Shown piece by piece: positions 9,838 through 19,242 of a stretch of 64,000 nt of DNA. The notes under the pieces are model-generated. The model ran no database searches. It worked only from the letters and a program-made list of their open reading frames with translations, and had not been told where the DNA came from. How positions within the stretch are numbered: the stretch's first letter is position 1; every line of letters starts with the position of its first letter. The translations under genes and the position numbers were made by a program. Source of the stretch: Crateriforma conspicua (GTDB lineage Bacteria; Planctomycetota; Planctomycetia; Pirellulales; Pirellulaceae); contig NZ_CP036319.1 of NCBI RefSeq assembly GCF_007752935.1, positions 2,728,001-2,792,000 of the forward strand, read 5' to 3'.

Positions 9838-11143
9838 AAACGTTGATGTCCATGACGGATCGCATCACGATCGCAGCGGCAACATTGGAAATCGATGCAG
9901 CCACCGCCGCGCTGATCGCCGCTCCGATGCCGCCCAGCCACGGCGTCAGGATCAACGCAACGACGATGCCGATCACCGCGGACCAACCGATGGCGTTTCG
10001 GAATTCTCGGCCGTGACCGCACATCACCATGGCACATCGCACGCATCCGGTGGCCGCATTGATGAACTGGCCGATCGCCAGAATGCGTAACAGGTTGGCG
10101 TGCGGGCGAAACGCGTCGCCGAAGATTCCCATGATCGGTTCGGCAAAGATGAATACCAGCACAACGATCGGTGTGCTGACCGCGACGATCAACCCATTGA
10201 TTTTGTACACCAATCGGCAGATTGCATCGGAGCGGTGCAGCGAACTCAGCGTCGCAAATTTGGGGGCGACCACGCTGTCGACGGCGGTCAACAGAAAGCT
10301 GACCAGACCGGCCGCACGGTTGGCATTGCTTAACGCCGCCACCACCGCCGGGCTGGCAAAGAACGCCAGGATCAACTGCGACGCCCAGCGGTTGCCTTGG
10401 GTGATCCCCGAAGCACTTAGAAGTGGTACCGAATCGGCAATCATTTGCCGCGGATCGATCGACCGTGAATAGCGACGTGGCGGGACGAATCGAAACCATA
10501 TCAATCCGGCCACAACCACAATCAGTGCATTGACGATGGTTGCCGTGAGCATCAAATCTGCGGCGTTGTGAATGCCGAAGCGATCATCCAGTTGCGTCAA
10601 GAAAATGACGGATCCGGGAAACGCCAAGAACGCAAAACACATGTACGCGTTGATCCGCCCAAGTCCTTGAAAGCCAAACGCCAGCAATTGGGTCAACGCG
10701 AACGGGATCATGGCCCAAGCGGTCGACCGGATGACCGCCTGATAGCCGCCTGGATTCCAAATCGCGGGAAATTCATGGCCGGCCAGCCAGACGGCGGCAC
10801 TGGCCAGGCATAGCGCGAGGCTGGTGAATCCCAGCGAAACCAGGATCACGTCGCTCATCCCCCGGCGATCATTGGTCACCTTTTTTGCCGCGATTTGACG
10901 GACGATGGTGCTGTCCAAGCCCAGACGGGCGAACATGGCAACGGTGATCATCACGATTTGACCGACGAAAAAGCGTCCGGCCTCTTCGGCCCCCAACGCG
11001 CGGGTGACCGCGACGTTCATCAACACACCTGCCGCGGCACCGCCGACGCGCAGCACAAAAGCCAGCCCGCCAGAGGTCGCCAGTCGAAACAGCCGGTTCA
11101 GCAACGATGTTGTCCCATGTGACGTGTCAGGTGGGCTGATCAT
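9755..11143 (-). CDS. Wzx-like polysaccharide flippase (MATE/MVF superfamily)
   Basis: Polytopic membrane protein of 462 residues with about 12-14 helices. The N-terminus reads SGGLAFVLRVGGAAAGVLMN then VTRALGAEEAGRFFVG, typical of oligosaccharide flippases. These proteins move undecaprenyl-linked repeat units across the inner membrane for polymerisation. It is encoded after the epimerase, glycosyltransferase and ligase genes on the same strand. The spacing to the ligase-like gene is 86 bp. The C-terminal tail is polar and overlaps the methyltransferase gene in antisense. Confidence 0.88.
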   Translation of the reverse strand: MISPPDTSHGTTSLLNRLFRLATSGGLAFVLRVGGAAAGVLMNVAVTRALGAEEAGRFFVGQIVMITVAMFARLGLDSTIVRQIAAKKVTNDRRGMSDVILVSLGFTSLALCLASAAVWLAGHEFPAIWNPGGYQAVIRSTAWAMIPFALTQLLAFGFQGLGRINAYMCFAFLAFPGSVIFLTQLDDRFGIHNAADLMLTATIVNALIVVVAGLIWFRFVPPRRYSRSIDPRQMIADSVPLLSASGITQGNRWASQLILAFFASPAVVAALSNANRAAGLVSFLLTAVDSVVAPKFATLSSLHRSDAICRLVYKINGLIVAVSTPIVVLVFIFAEPIMGIFGDAFRPHANLLRILAIGQFINAATGCVRCAMVMCGHGREFRNAIGWSAVIGIVVALILTPWLGGIGAAISAAVAASISNVAAAIVMRSVMDINVFNPANSWNECCRQILRLGRGAKTRTDD

Positions 11144-11229
11144 AGAAGCCCGGGCGGCCGTTCACCATGTCCATGGATCGCTGGAAACACCCGCCGCGCC
11201 CCTCAGTGACTTGCACGCGAAGACAATAC

Positions 11230-12564
11230 TCACGCACTGTGACGAATTCGATCCATGTCGATCGCCCACCACTGTTCGTCATCGGCAGTGATTTTATCCC
11301 GCGCGGACGGTTGTGGCTTGCCCTCGTCGATCTGCGGGCCGTCATCGGTGACTTCGCCGGGCGACGGCAACGACATCATGTCATCGATCGATCCGATGTT
11401 GGTGTCGGCCGGCGGCAATGCATCTTGCTGTTCGTCGATCGCTTGCTTCGCCAAGGCCCGCGACGCGCTGCTGGCACCAATGAAGAACCAACCAATGATG
11501 TCATAGCCGGTGAATTCGAACATCCCGAGCAGAAAGTAGATCCACACCAGACGAGTGCAGGAATCCATCCGCGTCAGCGGTTGACGAAGGTTCGCAAACA
11601 CGATCATCAACAACAGCAAAGTGGACTGGACACCACCGTCCATTGTCAGGTCGATGAAAATGTTATGTGAATTATTCTCTCGATAGAAATGGTCCAAGTC
11701 GCGATTCATCATCGCAAATCCGTTGCCCGCGCCATGCCCCAGCGGATTGGACGTGATCTGCTGTGACGCGGATTTCCAAATCGCCAATCGACCTTGACGC
11801 TGATCCGCTAGACGTTGTTCGGCTTTGATGTCGAAACGCTGGGTCAATTGATCTTCATGCCGACCGCCGGCCAACAGCATCACATAAGTTGTCGCACCGA
11901 TCAGTGCGATCAGTAAGAATCCGATGCGATACGGATTCCGACGATTCTCAGCGATCCAGAAACAGGATGCCGCCAAGCAGGCGATCACGCCCGCCCGGGA
12001 CAACATCAACACGCTGGTGATCGCTGCAATCGCCAACGATGGCAAAAACAAGGACGTTCCCACCAGCAGTGCGGCCAGCATGCCAAGGTGGGTGGATTCC
12101 AAATTGGGACCACCGGATGCCAGGAACCAAACCGGCGAATTGGATTTTTCGCGGCTGTAGATGGTCGCCAACTCACCGTGGTACATCACATTGCGGGCAA
12201 TGATGGCGATGATCGTCATCCAAAAGATGATCCGCAGCGTCTGTTTGCGTTCATCCACCGTGGTTCGGTGAACCCAATCCGCACCCGCAACGCATGCGGC
12301 CCCGGCAAACACCAATAAGATTCCACGAATGTTGTATCCGTAAACCCAATAAGTGAACATCGTCGTGCACGCCATCGAGATGAAAAAACACATCTCCAGA
12401 TTCAGCGTCAGCCGATGGATGCGTGTCGCTCCCAGGATCAATCCGATCGGCAACAGCAAGTGATAGGCATTCAGGGTGTTGCCCGTGACGTCGTTCTCAT
12501 AGACCGGTATCTGAACCAGTGTCAGGAAGACCAGGGCAAGGTAAAACCAATGAATTAGCCGCAT
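11230..12564 (-). CDS. O-antigen ligase / Wzy-like polymerase
   Basis: Membrane protein of 444 residues with around ten helices and a large loop carrying conserved features of the Wzy/WaaL family: R-Q-G-R-L-A-I-W-K, then GHGAGNGFAM and ENNSHNIFIDLTMDGG (histidine-containing periplasmic motif). These enzymes join polysaccharide repeat units or attach them to a lipid carrier in the periplasm. The C-terminus after about residue 385 is polar and Asp/Pro-rich, likely cytoplasmic and disordered. The gene is 22 bp downstream of the next glycosyltransferase gene, so an operon is likely. Confidence 0.82.
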   Translation of the reverse strand: MRLIHWFYLALVFLTLVQIPVYENDVTGNTLNAYHLLLPIGLILGATRIHRLTLNLEMCFFISMACTTMFTYWVYGYNIRGILLVFAGAACVAGADWVHRTTVDERKQTLRIIFWMTIIAIIARNVMYHGELATIYSREKSNSPVWFLASGGPNLESTHLGMLAALLVGTSLFLPSLAIAAITSVLMLSRAGVIACLAASCFWIAENRRNPYRIGFLLIALIGATTYVMLLAGGRHEDQLTQRFDIKAEQRLADQRQGRLAIWKSASQQITSNPLGHGAGNGFAMMNRDLDHFYRENNSHNIFIDLTMDGGVQSTLLLLMIVFANLRQPLTRMDSCTRLVWIYFLLGMFEFTGYDIIGWFFIGASSASRALAKQAIDEQQDALPPADTNIGSIDDMMSLPSPGEVTDDGPQIDEGKPQPSARDKITADDEQWWAIDMDRIRHSA

Positions 12565-12586
12565 GATTTTGACATTCCGATGGGAC

Positions 12587-13858
12587 TCATGCGGCTTGAC
12601 GTTGCGGCCAAGGATCGATCATGCGTTCAAGGCCCGTTGGCGTGATCGATTGGTCGGCAAAGTAGTCGGCGTCCGCCAGGAAACGTGTCAGATAACGACG
12701 CAGCAGATCCGGGCGATCGATAAACGATTCGAAGAAGGCACGCCCGTAAACGCTGACCGGTTTCCCTGCGATCAGTGCTTCCAGCCCGACGGTCGAATTG
12801 ATCGTACAGACGTGACAGGCACGCTGGATCAAATCCGCGGTGTCTTCACGCGTTTGATAGACCTTCAAACGTCGTGATCGCAACCGTGTGATTTGCCGAT
12901 CCACCGCCTGGATCGCCGATCGGTTGGTTTCCGCCGGATGCGGCTTGATGACCAATGCCAGACCGTCATGATTGGATTGTTCGGCCGCCCGCTCGATCGC
13001 CGCTTGATTGTTGACGTCGCTGTGAAGCAACAGTTGCGTGTCGCAAGAAACCTGCAGCGGCAAGAATCGGAACGTCGACGGCAAGTCCTTTAGTTTGGAC
13101 ATCGTGTCGTCGGCGGCACTGGATGGCTTGGCTTTTCGCAAACGGTGCCACTTGTCACTGAAGCGACCGAACATCGCATTCGGTTGTATCGGATAGATGC
13201 CGCGGCCTGCGATGGCGTTGATCCAGTCACGCGGGCGTTCCCATTGCATCCGGATCGCACTCTTGGCTTGCGGAACACCAACCCCCAGCTTTCGATCCCA
13301 ATACGCGGACTTCCAAGATTCGTACTCCGCTGCCTCGCAATCGGTGTACAACCGCAAACGATCTGGATTGCGGCGGATGGATGACGCCGCGTTGACGCCG
13401 GAGTCATCAATGAACAGCTTTCCGGGGATGTTGCCGATTTCCATATATCGCGTGGCGACCGACGGGGGGCAAACCGCTGCGGCCAATCGTTCGACGAACT
13501 GGCTGCCGTTCCAAAGAAACAGGTGCGTCGGATTCATGCGATGCAACTGGGATTCGATTGCTGCGCAAACCGGCCCCGCCAATCGTCGCAGAGATTCCAA
13601 TGTCACGTCGCCGCGCAGGTATTCCAGACTTTCCGCGGCGCACTGGTCCAAGCGGTCCGGGGCCGTGTTGCCGCGCTCCGATCGACGCCAAGACAGCAAT
13701 TCCACCGGCGCACCGTGTGATCGCAACAAGCCGTGGGAAGACTTTCGATACGCCAGAAACCGGACGTCGATCCCCGATTCCTGGCACGCACGGTGAACAC
13801 GCACGAAGAACCGTGCGCGTTCAACATTGTCGGCCAGAAATAGCAATCGTGGCTTCAT
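12587..13858 (-). CDS. Capsule polysaccharide glycosyltransferase-like protein
   Basis: Soluble protein of 423 residues, taken from the ATG at 13858 (MKPRLLFLADNVERARFF). The longer frame to 14008 adds 50 residues of non-conserved character. It looks like a two-Rossmann (GT-B) enzyme of the capsule-biosynthesis type (KpsC/KpsS-like). It has an N-terminal nucleotide-fold strand, and near the C-terminus LVIKPHPAETN and CTINSTVGLEALIAGKPVSVYG, the usual donor-binding motifs in this group. The sugar transferred is unknown. It precedes the ligase-like gene by 22 bp on the same strand. Confidence 0.7.
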   Translation of the reverse strand: MKPRLLFLADNVERARFFVRVHRACQESGIDVRFLAYRKSSHGLLRSHGAPVELLSWRRSERGNTAPDRLDQCAAESLEYLRGDVTLESLRRLAGPVCAAIESQLHRMNPTHLFLWNGSQFVERLAAAVCPPSVATRYMEIGNIPGKLFIDDSGVNAASSIRRNPDRLRLYTDCEAAEYESWKSAYWDRKLGVGVPQAKSAIRMQWERPRDWINAIAGRGIYPIQPNAMFGRFSDKWHRLRKAKPSSAADDTMSKLKDLPSTFRFLPLQVSCDTQLLLHSDVNNQAAIERAAEQSNHDGLALVIKPHPAETNRSAIQAVDRQITRLRSRRLKVYQTREDTADLIQRACHVCTINSTVGLEALIAGKPVSVYGRAFFESFIDRPDLLRRYLTRFLADADYFADQSITPTGLERMIDPWPQRQAA

Positions 13859-14102
13859 CGTGGGTTGGCCAAAATCGATGTCGTTGGGCGGGCGATGTGG
13901 GATCGCCGACTGGGAGGTGTGGTGATGTTTCCCGGACACCATCCCGGCGGTGCGACTCTTCGTTCCATTGCGGAAGTAGTCGATTTCGGGTTCACGGCAC
14001 AATAGCAAGCGTCGTGAAACTGCTTTTCACGCCTGGACGTCAACGGCTTGCGCCCTGATTTTCAAAGTGAGCGCGACGAGCACGCAAAAAACATCCGTCG
14101 CA

Positions 14103-15134
14103 CTAAACGCGTCGGATCGCTTTGTAAATCATCGAACGCAGTCCGACCGGGATGATTCGCACACCCGATCGGATCATCAGGTTTTGGACCAGATCCCGCA
14201 TCGACATCAATCCTTCGCGGTTCATCGCGGTCAGATTGGCGAATTCCGAGCGAAGGTAATGCCAACCACCGCGTCGTCGCATGAACGCGCTATCGCCGCG
14301 AACGTTGACGTGATACTCCGGCAGATTTGCCAAACGCATGCCCTGCTTGATCATTCGCAGTGCGATCCACCAGTCTTCCATCAACCCGTCGATCGACGGA
14401 TAGCCACCCACACGCATCAGGTCGTCACGTTTGAAGACCGCGGTGACGTGGTTAAAGGGAGTGCGTTTGCGCGAATACTGTTTGATCGCGTCTGACTGTG
14501 ACGGAACTTTGCGATCGGTCAAACAGTGCTGCATCTTGTCATCGAACTGGCGGTACCAACCGCCCAGTAAACTGACGTCCGCATGTTGATCCAGATACGA
14601 AAACTGTTTTTCAAATCGATCCGAAAGCGAAACATCGTCGGCGTCCATCCGGGCGACATAGTCATAGCGACAATGTTGCAGACCGACGTTCATCGCCTTG
14701 GCAAGTCCGACGTTCTGTTTGCATCGCACCACGCGAACGTTGTGCATCGGCTGGGCTTCCCAGTGATCGATGACCGTTTCCAAGTCTTCGCTGACGGGGC
14801 CGTCGACGACCAAGATGACTTCGTCAGGACGCCGCGTTTGTTTTGCAGTGACGCTCTCGATGGCTTCCCAAAAATGGATCGGGTCGTCGTTCCGATAGAC
14901 CGACATCAGTACGGAAAATCGGATCGGGCGGATGCCCGACGGCGTTCGGCTGCGTCGCAGCGGAGTGCCCGGCGCCTGTTTCAGAGCCACCGAAACGCGT
15001 TCGCCGATGGCCACAGCCGGTGATCCAGCGGACACCGATTCCGATCGGTTTTGGCGTAATGCCGGCTGCGGAACGCCACCGTGAAAACGGCTTTGGCGGG
15101 ACGCACCGGCAGACCGGTCCTTTTGTGGATCCAT
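14103..15134 (-). CDS. Family 2 glycosyltransferase
   Basis: GT-A fold glycosyltransferase of 343 residues. After about 70 polar N-terminal residues the catalytic domain begins with FSVLMSVYRNDDP, followed by PDEVILVVDGPVSEDL, NVGLAKAMNVGL and YVARMDADDVSLSDRFEKQ. The D-A-D-D is the metal/nucleotide-sugar motif. GGYPSIDGLMEDWWIALR supplies the catalytic ED-type segment. It resembles AmsE/WcaA-like enzymes that add a sugar to lipid-linked repeats. It is part of the leftward operon between the epimerase and the capsule-type glycosyltransferase. Confidence 0.88.
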   Translation of the reverse strand: MDPQKDRSAGASRQSRFHGGVPQPALRQNRSESVSAGSPAVAIGERVSVALKQAPGTPLRRSRTPSGIRPIRFSVLMSVYRNDDPIHFWEAIESVTAKQTRRPDEVILVVDGPVSEDLETVIDHWEAQPMHNVRVVRCKQNVGLAKAMNVGLQHCRYDYVARMDADDVSLSDRFEKQFSYLDQHADVSLLGGWYRQFDDKMQHCLTDRKVPSQSDAIKQYSRKRTPFNHVTAVFKRDDLMRVGGYPSIDGLMEDWWIALRMIKQGMRLANLPEYHVNVRGDSAFMRRRGGWHYLRSEFANLTAMNREGLMSMRDLVQNLMIRSGVRIIPVGLRSMIYKAIRRV

Positions 15135-15270
15135 CGGACAACCTCTTTTGAGGGGAAGCTGTCCTGTTCATCGACTCAAAATCGCGACACATCGACGCTT
15201 TGTAAGAAAATCAAAAGACTTTCTAAAGTCGCCGGGGGGTCTGAGCCGCCCACTTGATACAACCCCGTTA

Positions 15271-16260
15271 TCAGGCTGTTTCGCAAATTCCGGGCAACTT
15301 GACTAACCATTCTCGGTTGTCCTGATACCAGGCGACGCATCGTCGCAAGCCTTCTTCCAGACTGATTTCGGGTTTCCATCCCAGCAACCGATCGGCCTTT
15401 TCAATGTTGGCCCAAGTCGATTCCATGTCGGCCACGTGTGCGGGCTTGCGATCCACGACCGCTTTCTTGCCCAACAGATCTTCGATGATGCCGATGACCT
15501 TGTTGATCGAATGTGGTTGATTGCCGCCGCCCAGATTGATGATCTCGTACCCCAGCGGCTTGGTCGCCAGGATCGTGCCGCGTGCGATGTCATCCACAAA
15601 GGTAAAGTCGCGTGACTGTTCTCCGTCGCCGTATACGGTGATCGGTTGGCCTTGGTCGATCAGATAGACGAATCGGAAATAGCTCATGTCGGGCCGGCCG
15701 GCCGGACCGTACACGGTGAAGTACCGGACGACGGTGGTGTCGATGTCGTAAAGATAGTTGTACGAATACGCCATCGCTTCGGCCGCCTTCTTGGTCGCCG
15801 CGTACGGTGAAATCGGCGTGTTGACCGAAAGCGATTCGACAAACGGCATGTCTTGGCCCGCATACAGCGATGACGTGGACGCCAACACGTACTTGCGGAT
15901 TCCATGCATCCGCATTTCTTCCAACAAGTTCAAGTTGCCCAGTGCATTGGTCTGCATGTAGACGTACGGGTTTTCCATGCTGTACCGCACGCCGGCTCGC
16001 GCGGCCAAGTTCAGCACCGCGTCGAACTGATAGTTCTCAAAAACATCGGCCAGCGTGATGCGGTCACTAATGTCCACCGCGTGAAAGTGAAACTGGCTGC
16101 GACGACGCAGTTGGTCCAGCCGGTGGAACTTCAGCGAGATGTCGTAGTAGTCGTTCATGTTGTCGACACCCACCACATCCACGCTGTGGTCGTCGATCAA
16201 CTGGTGACAAACACGCGAACCGATGAATCCGCCACAACCGGTAACCAGGACTCGTTTCAT
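15271..16260 (-). CDS. NAD-dependent epimerase, UDP-glucuronate 4-epimerase-like
   Basis: Extended SDR enzyme of 329 residues. The NAD-binding motif is TGCGGFIGSRV at residues 7-17, and the active site has STSSLYAG and YAATKK (Tyr-x3-Lys). The segment AARAGVRYSMENPYVYMQTN and the later YGPAGRPDMSYFRF are the signature of UDP-glucuronate 4-epimerases, which make UDP-galacturonate as a polysaccharide precursor. UDP-galactose epimerase activity cannot be excluded. It is the first gene of the leftward polysaccharide block. Confidence 0.85.
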   Translation of the reverse strand: MKRVLVTGCGGFIGSRVCHQLIDDHSVDVVGVDNMNDYYDISLKFHRLDQLRRRSQFHFHAVDISDRITLADVFENYQFDAVLNLAARAGVRYSMENPYVYMQTNALGNLNLLEEMRMHGIRKYVLASTSSLYAGQDMPFVESLSVNTPISPYAATKKAAEAMAYSYNYLYDIDTTVVRYFTVYGPAGRPDMSYFRFVYLIDQGQPITVYGDGEQSRDFTFVDDIARGTILATKPLGYEIINLGGGNQPHSINKVIGIIEDLLGKKAVVDRKPAHVADMESTWANIEKADRLLGWKPEISLEEGLRRCVAWYQDNREWLVKLPGICETA

Positions 16261-16335
16261 TGACGCTCAATCAGGCGAAAGGTGAAAGACAGTTTTCAAG
16301 CGGACCGTTGTCACCCGGTCTTGGACGATACGCAA

Positions 16336-17244
16336 CTACAGGCTGCCAAAACTTAACGCTTGATTCATTTCGTCGATCGCCGCCGAAACCGCGTCTTGCC
16401 ACTTTGCATCACCGAACTTGTCGGCAAATTCTGGACGACGGTGGGCAAAAATGATGTGGCGTGAACTGTTGACGACCGCCCCCAGGCCGGCATCGTCAAA
16501 CGCATGCTTCACGTCGTCGGCGGCGCCGCCTTGGGCACCAAAGCCGGGAACCAGAATCCACGACGTCGGCATGGCGGCTCGCATCTGGGCCAATTGTTCC
16601 GGATAGGTCGCACCGACCACGGCGCCGACCGGTCCGTACCCGCTGTCGCCTCGCCGCTCGGCGTTCATCTGGGCGATTAGTTCCGCGACCCGTTGATAGA
16701 CCGTTTGGCCATCGGTTTGGCGGTCTTGCAGCAATCCGCCGCCGGGATTGGACGTCTTGACCAGAACAAAGATGCCCGCGTCGCGATGGTCACATACATC
16801 GACAAACGGTTGCAGGCTGTCTTCGCCCAAATAGGGGCTGACGGTCAATGAATCGCTGCCCCACGCGCTGGCATTGCCGGCCCCCAAGTAGGCATCGGCA
16901 TAGGCGGTCGCTGTGCTGCCGATGTCGTTGCGTTTGCCGTCGGTGATGACGATCAGACCGCGGCGGTTGGCATAGGCGATGACTTCGCCCAGAGCGATCG
17001 TGCCGGCGGGGCCCAGTTGTTCAAAGAAAGCGGCCTGTGGCTTGACACAGGCGACGCGCCCGGCGGCCACATCGATGATCTCGGTGCAGAACTGGGTGTA
17101 GGCCGCTGCCCACTGGTCGGGCGAATCGTTTGGGATGCCGTCCCGGATGCCGGCCGGCAGCTGATCGCGACGCGGGTCCAGCCCGACACAGGTGACCGAA
17201 CCCGATTGGCGGACGGCTTGGGCAAGGCGATCGGCGAACTTCAT
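16336..17244 (-). CDS. pyrF: Orotidine 5'-phosphate decarboxylase, type 2
   Basis: Enzyme of 302 residues from ATG 17244 (MKFADRLAQAV). It converts OMP to UMP, the last step of de novo pyrimidine synthesis, in the cytoplasm. Evidence: N-terminal CVGLDPR strand, and the catalytic box VITDGKRNDIGSTA with the Asp-x-Lys-x2-x-Asp arrangement typical of the longer type-2 PyrF proteins. Further on are TVSPYLGEDSL, FVLVKTSNPGG, VVGATYP, and the phosphate-binding end WILVPGFGAQGG. It is a single-gene unit, unrelated to the polysaccharide genes, with the tRNA-Pro gene on the opposite strand 180 bp away. Confidence 0.95.
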   Translation of the reverse strand: MKFADRLAQAVRQSGSVTCVGLDPRRDQLPAGIRDGIPNDSPDQWAAAYTQFCTEIIDVAAGRVACVKPQAAFFEQLGPAGTIALGEVIAYANRRGLIVITDGKRNDIGSTATAYADAYLGAGNASAWGSDSLTVSPYLGEDSLQPFVDVCDHRDAGIFVLVKTSNPGGGLLQDRQTDGQTVYQRVAELIAQMNAERRGDSGYGPVGAVVGATYPEQLAQMRAAMPTSWILVPGFGAQGGAADDVKHAFDDAGLGAVVNSSRHIIFAHRRPEFADKFGDAKWQDAVSAAIDEMNQALSFGSL

Positions 17245-17351
17245 GATCGGGGTTCTCGCGGAAAAAGGCGGCAAAATCGGCTGTCAACGCGTGCCGGCGA
17301 CCGTCGCAGAATAAACATCCCGACCCAGACGCGAAACTCCGCTAGCGAAGT

Positions 17352-17402
17352 CCGTGAAGGTTCATTAATCTCTAGGGAAATCGGCTCGGCAAGCCTTCAC
17401 GG
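17352..17402. other. Inverted repeat upstream of tRNA-Pro and pyrF
   Basis: CCGTGAAGG at 17352-17360 is the perfect reverse complement of CCTTCACGG at 17394-17402, with a 33-base AT-richer middle. It lies in the divergent gap between pyrF and tRNA-Pro. It may be a regulatory stem or chance; there is no T-run to suggest a terminator. Confidence 0.35.
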
Positions 17403-17424
17403 CCCCACCTTCGCCGCCGATTTT

Positions 17425-17499
17425 CGGGATGTGGCTCAGCCTGGTTAGAGCGCTGCACTGGGGGTGCAGAGGTCGCTAGTTCGAATCTAGTCATCCCGA
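17425..17499 (+). tRNA. tRNA-Pro (anticodon GGG)
   Basis: A 75-nt cloverleaf can be drawn by hand. Acceptor CGGGATG pairs with CATCCCG, D-stem GCTC/GAGC, anticodon stem CTGCA/TGCAG with loop CTGGGGG (anticodon GGG), variable AGGTC, T-stem GCTAG/CTAGT with loop TTCGAAT, discriminator A, CCA not encoded. The 3' half is repeated at 27884 and 32409, so this gene is the insertion site of the neighbouring elements. The T-stem pair at 17477/17489 is T-A here but A-T in both displaced copies. Confidence 0.95.
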
Positions 17500-17952
17500 C
17501 TCCTTAAGTCCTTTCCTGGCAACGACTTAGGGCGTGGCGAGATAATCCCCCTTAGCCGCTCCCCAGGGAATCCCCTTTTCAATCCCCTTTTCGGATGTTT
17601 TGGGGAGGTTTTCTGGTCGCTTCGTGGCTTGTTTCTCCCCGCCCAATGTGGCTTGTTTCTCCCCGCCCAATTTTGGGTGTCGGATGGGCTGGCGAGGTCG
17701 GTCCGGGCATCGATTCAGAGCCTCCAGGTCGGCCCCTACCGCCATCGCCCCGCGGTCCTGCATTCTCGGGCTGGCGGGGCAAGAAAAGCGGCCCTAGGAG
17801 GCGTCCGGCGGCCATCGCCGAACAATTGGAAGCGAAACCAAAAACCAATCCCTAGGGCCGCCGTCGCGGCTTGGCGTCTTTCAAGCCAATCGCCGGTTGT
17901 TTGCCGCCGGAAGGAAAGACAGCGACAAATCCGGAGCCGTCGACTTGCTCGG
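17500..17952. other. Left-end non-coding region of element A
   Basis: A 453-bp gap. It contains three same-direction AATCCCC sites (starting 17544, 17569, 17581) and a perfect 24-bp tandem duplication (17624-17647 and 17648-17671, core GGCTTGTTTCTCCCC). The remainder is GC-rich unique sequence with no convincing gene. Short frames crossing the duplication encode a repeated GGEKQAT peptide and are judged spurious. Confidence 0.6.
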
Positions 17953-18630
17953 TCAAAACCGCCACTCGGGCAATGGCAGACCACCCTTATCGGTAGGCTG
18001 GTGTGGTGGCGGCATTTCGTGCGGGCCAAACATCATCTTAGGAAGACCCAAGCCAGTGACCTTCTGCTGGTTCGCTTGCAACAATCCTGCTCCATCGGAA
18101 ACTGAACAAGCCCCAACGCCATCAGGAAGAATCGCCAGATGGTCAGGCCGATGTTCGGTCGCTTCAAACTCATACGATTTGCCCGCCCACTGGCCCGGCG
18201 AATACTGGACGTCGTGAAACAGGCCAGTGGATACTTCCATGAGTTGGCGGGACTCGATCGCACGGCAAATTCGTGGGTCGATATGAAATGCCCTTTCCTT
18301 CTCAATGCAAGCATCGGCAACAAGCTTGTTGTTTTCAAACCTTGCGTTCACGATGAATCCTACTTCTTGCTTGGCCCGAATCTCTTTTGAGTCGGCACTG
18401 ACCATCCGTCCGTTGCTGTCTGCGGGGTGGTTCACCACGATGGGCTTCATGTTCCAGGCAGATGCTGACTTCTTGAGTTCGTTCTTCGAATAATAGAACG
18501 GGCCGTTTGATCCGTGATGGACACCCTCGACAATCATGACCACGGGAACGACATAGTATTCGTTACCGTCCTGCACAATCGAACGGTGGGCCGCCCGATT
18601 CGCAACAAACCGACTTGTAACTGTGAGCAT
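17953..18630 (-). CDS. DUF2213 phage protein (prohead core/protease-like)
   Basis: Protein of 225 residues matching the DUF2213 pattern of tailed-phage head operons: VVMIVEGVHHGSNGPFYYSK, SAWNMKPIVVNHPAD, then GFIVNARFENNKLVADACI and LMEVSTGLFHDVQYSPG. In phages this domain sits between terminase/portal and major capsid genes and is associated with prohead maturation. Here it is the last gene of a leftward block, after large terminase and a 178-residue protein. A portal and capsid would normally lie beside it but are absent. The family call is fairly safe; protease activity is inference. Confidence 0.75.
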   Translation of the reverse strand: MLTVTSRFVANRAAHRSIVQDGNEYYVVPVVMIVEGVHHGSNGPFYYSKNELKKSASAWNMKPIVVNHPADSNGRMVSADSKEIRAKQEVGFIVNARFENNKLVADACIEKERAFHIDPRICRAIESRQLMEVSTGLFHDVQYSPGQWAGKSYEFEATEHRPDHLAILPDGVGACSVSDGAGLLQANQQKVTGLGLPKMMFGPHEMPPPHQPTDKGGLPLPEWRF

Positions 18631-18641
18631 CAGTTCCTCCG

Positions 18642-19178
18642 TTAGATACGCTTCGAATTGATTCGCTTTTTCATCTGTTCCGCTTCAAGCCGAAGTTGCT
18701 CTTGGGTTCTTTCGAGTTTCTTCCTGCGTTGGTAAGTGGGATGAACTGATTCGTATGCTTGTTTCGCTTCCGCAAAGGCTTCGCGTCGTTCTATTACGAC
18801 TTTGTGCAAAGCATCAAGTTTTTCCAAATCGTCTTCGGAAACGCCGTGGTAAACCATATTGGTTTGCGGGTCGATCGATATAAGTGAAAGCAACCTGTTC
18901 TGGAGATTGACGTAATGTCGTTCCGCCTCTTTCATTTTGCCTTCTGCAAAACGCATGAGACGATAGTTCATCGAAAAGGCATCGTCTTCGGGTGGTTCCT
19001 TTAGAACGCCACCGAGGTCGGATGGCTGGCAAACGGCTCCATCGGAATACCATATGTACCCGCCAAAATAGACGTAATGTTCCTTGTCGTTTTTTCCATG
19101 TCGCTGATGGAAATTGATGTCGGTCGGGTTTTTGTAATTAGAATCAATAGCCGACTGGATTGAGTTATCAAGGGACAT
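18642..19178 (-). CDS. Hypothetical protein of the packaging block
   Basis: Unrecognised 178-residue protein. The N-terminal 60 residues are polar with aromatics (YVYFGGYIWYSDGAVCQPS). The C-terminal two-thirds is strongly helical and charged (KMKEAERHYVNLQNRLLSLI, then KLERTQEQLRLEAEQMKKRI), consistent with a coiled coil. It lies between the large terminase and DUF2213 genes, where phages usually carry portal or minor head genes, but it is far too short for a portal. It may be a scaffold-like or connector protein. It is A+T-richer than the chromosome. Confidence 0.65.
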   Translation of the reverse strand: MSLDNSIQSAIDSNYKNPTDINFHQRHGKNDKEHYVYFGGYIWYSDGAVCQPSDLGGVLKEPPEDDAFSMNYRLMRFAEGKMKEAERHYVNLQNRLLSLISIDPQTNMVYHGVSEDDLEKLDALHKVVIERREAFAEAKQAYESVHPTYQRRKKLERTQEQLRLEAEQMKKRINSKRI

Positions 19179-19242
19179 CGTACTGGCTCCTCGGGTTAAT
19201 CGGAATTTAGACTAGAATTGAAAGGCAAATCACGACAAAAAA

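Noticed and set aside
17527-17763. Minus-strand frame with repeated GGEKQAT peptide
   Set aside because: The peptide repeat is a direct product of the 24-bp DNA duplication; the rest has no protein-like character.
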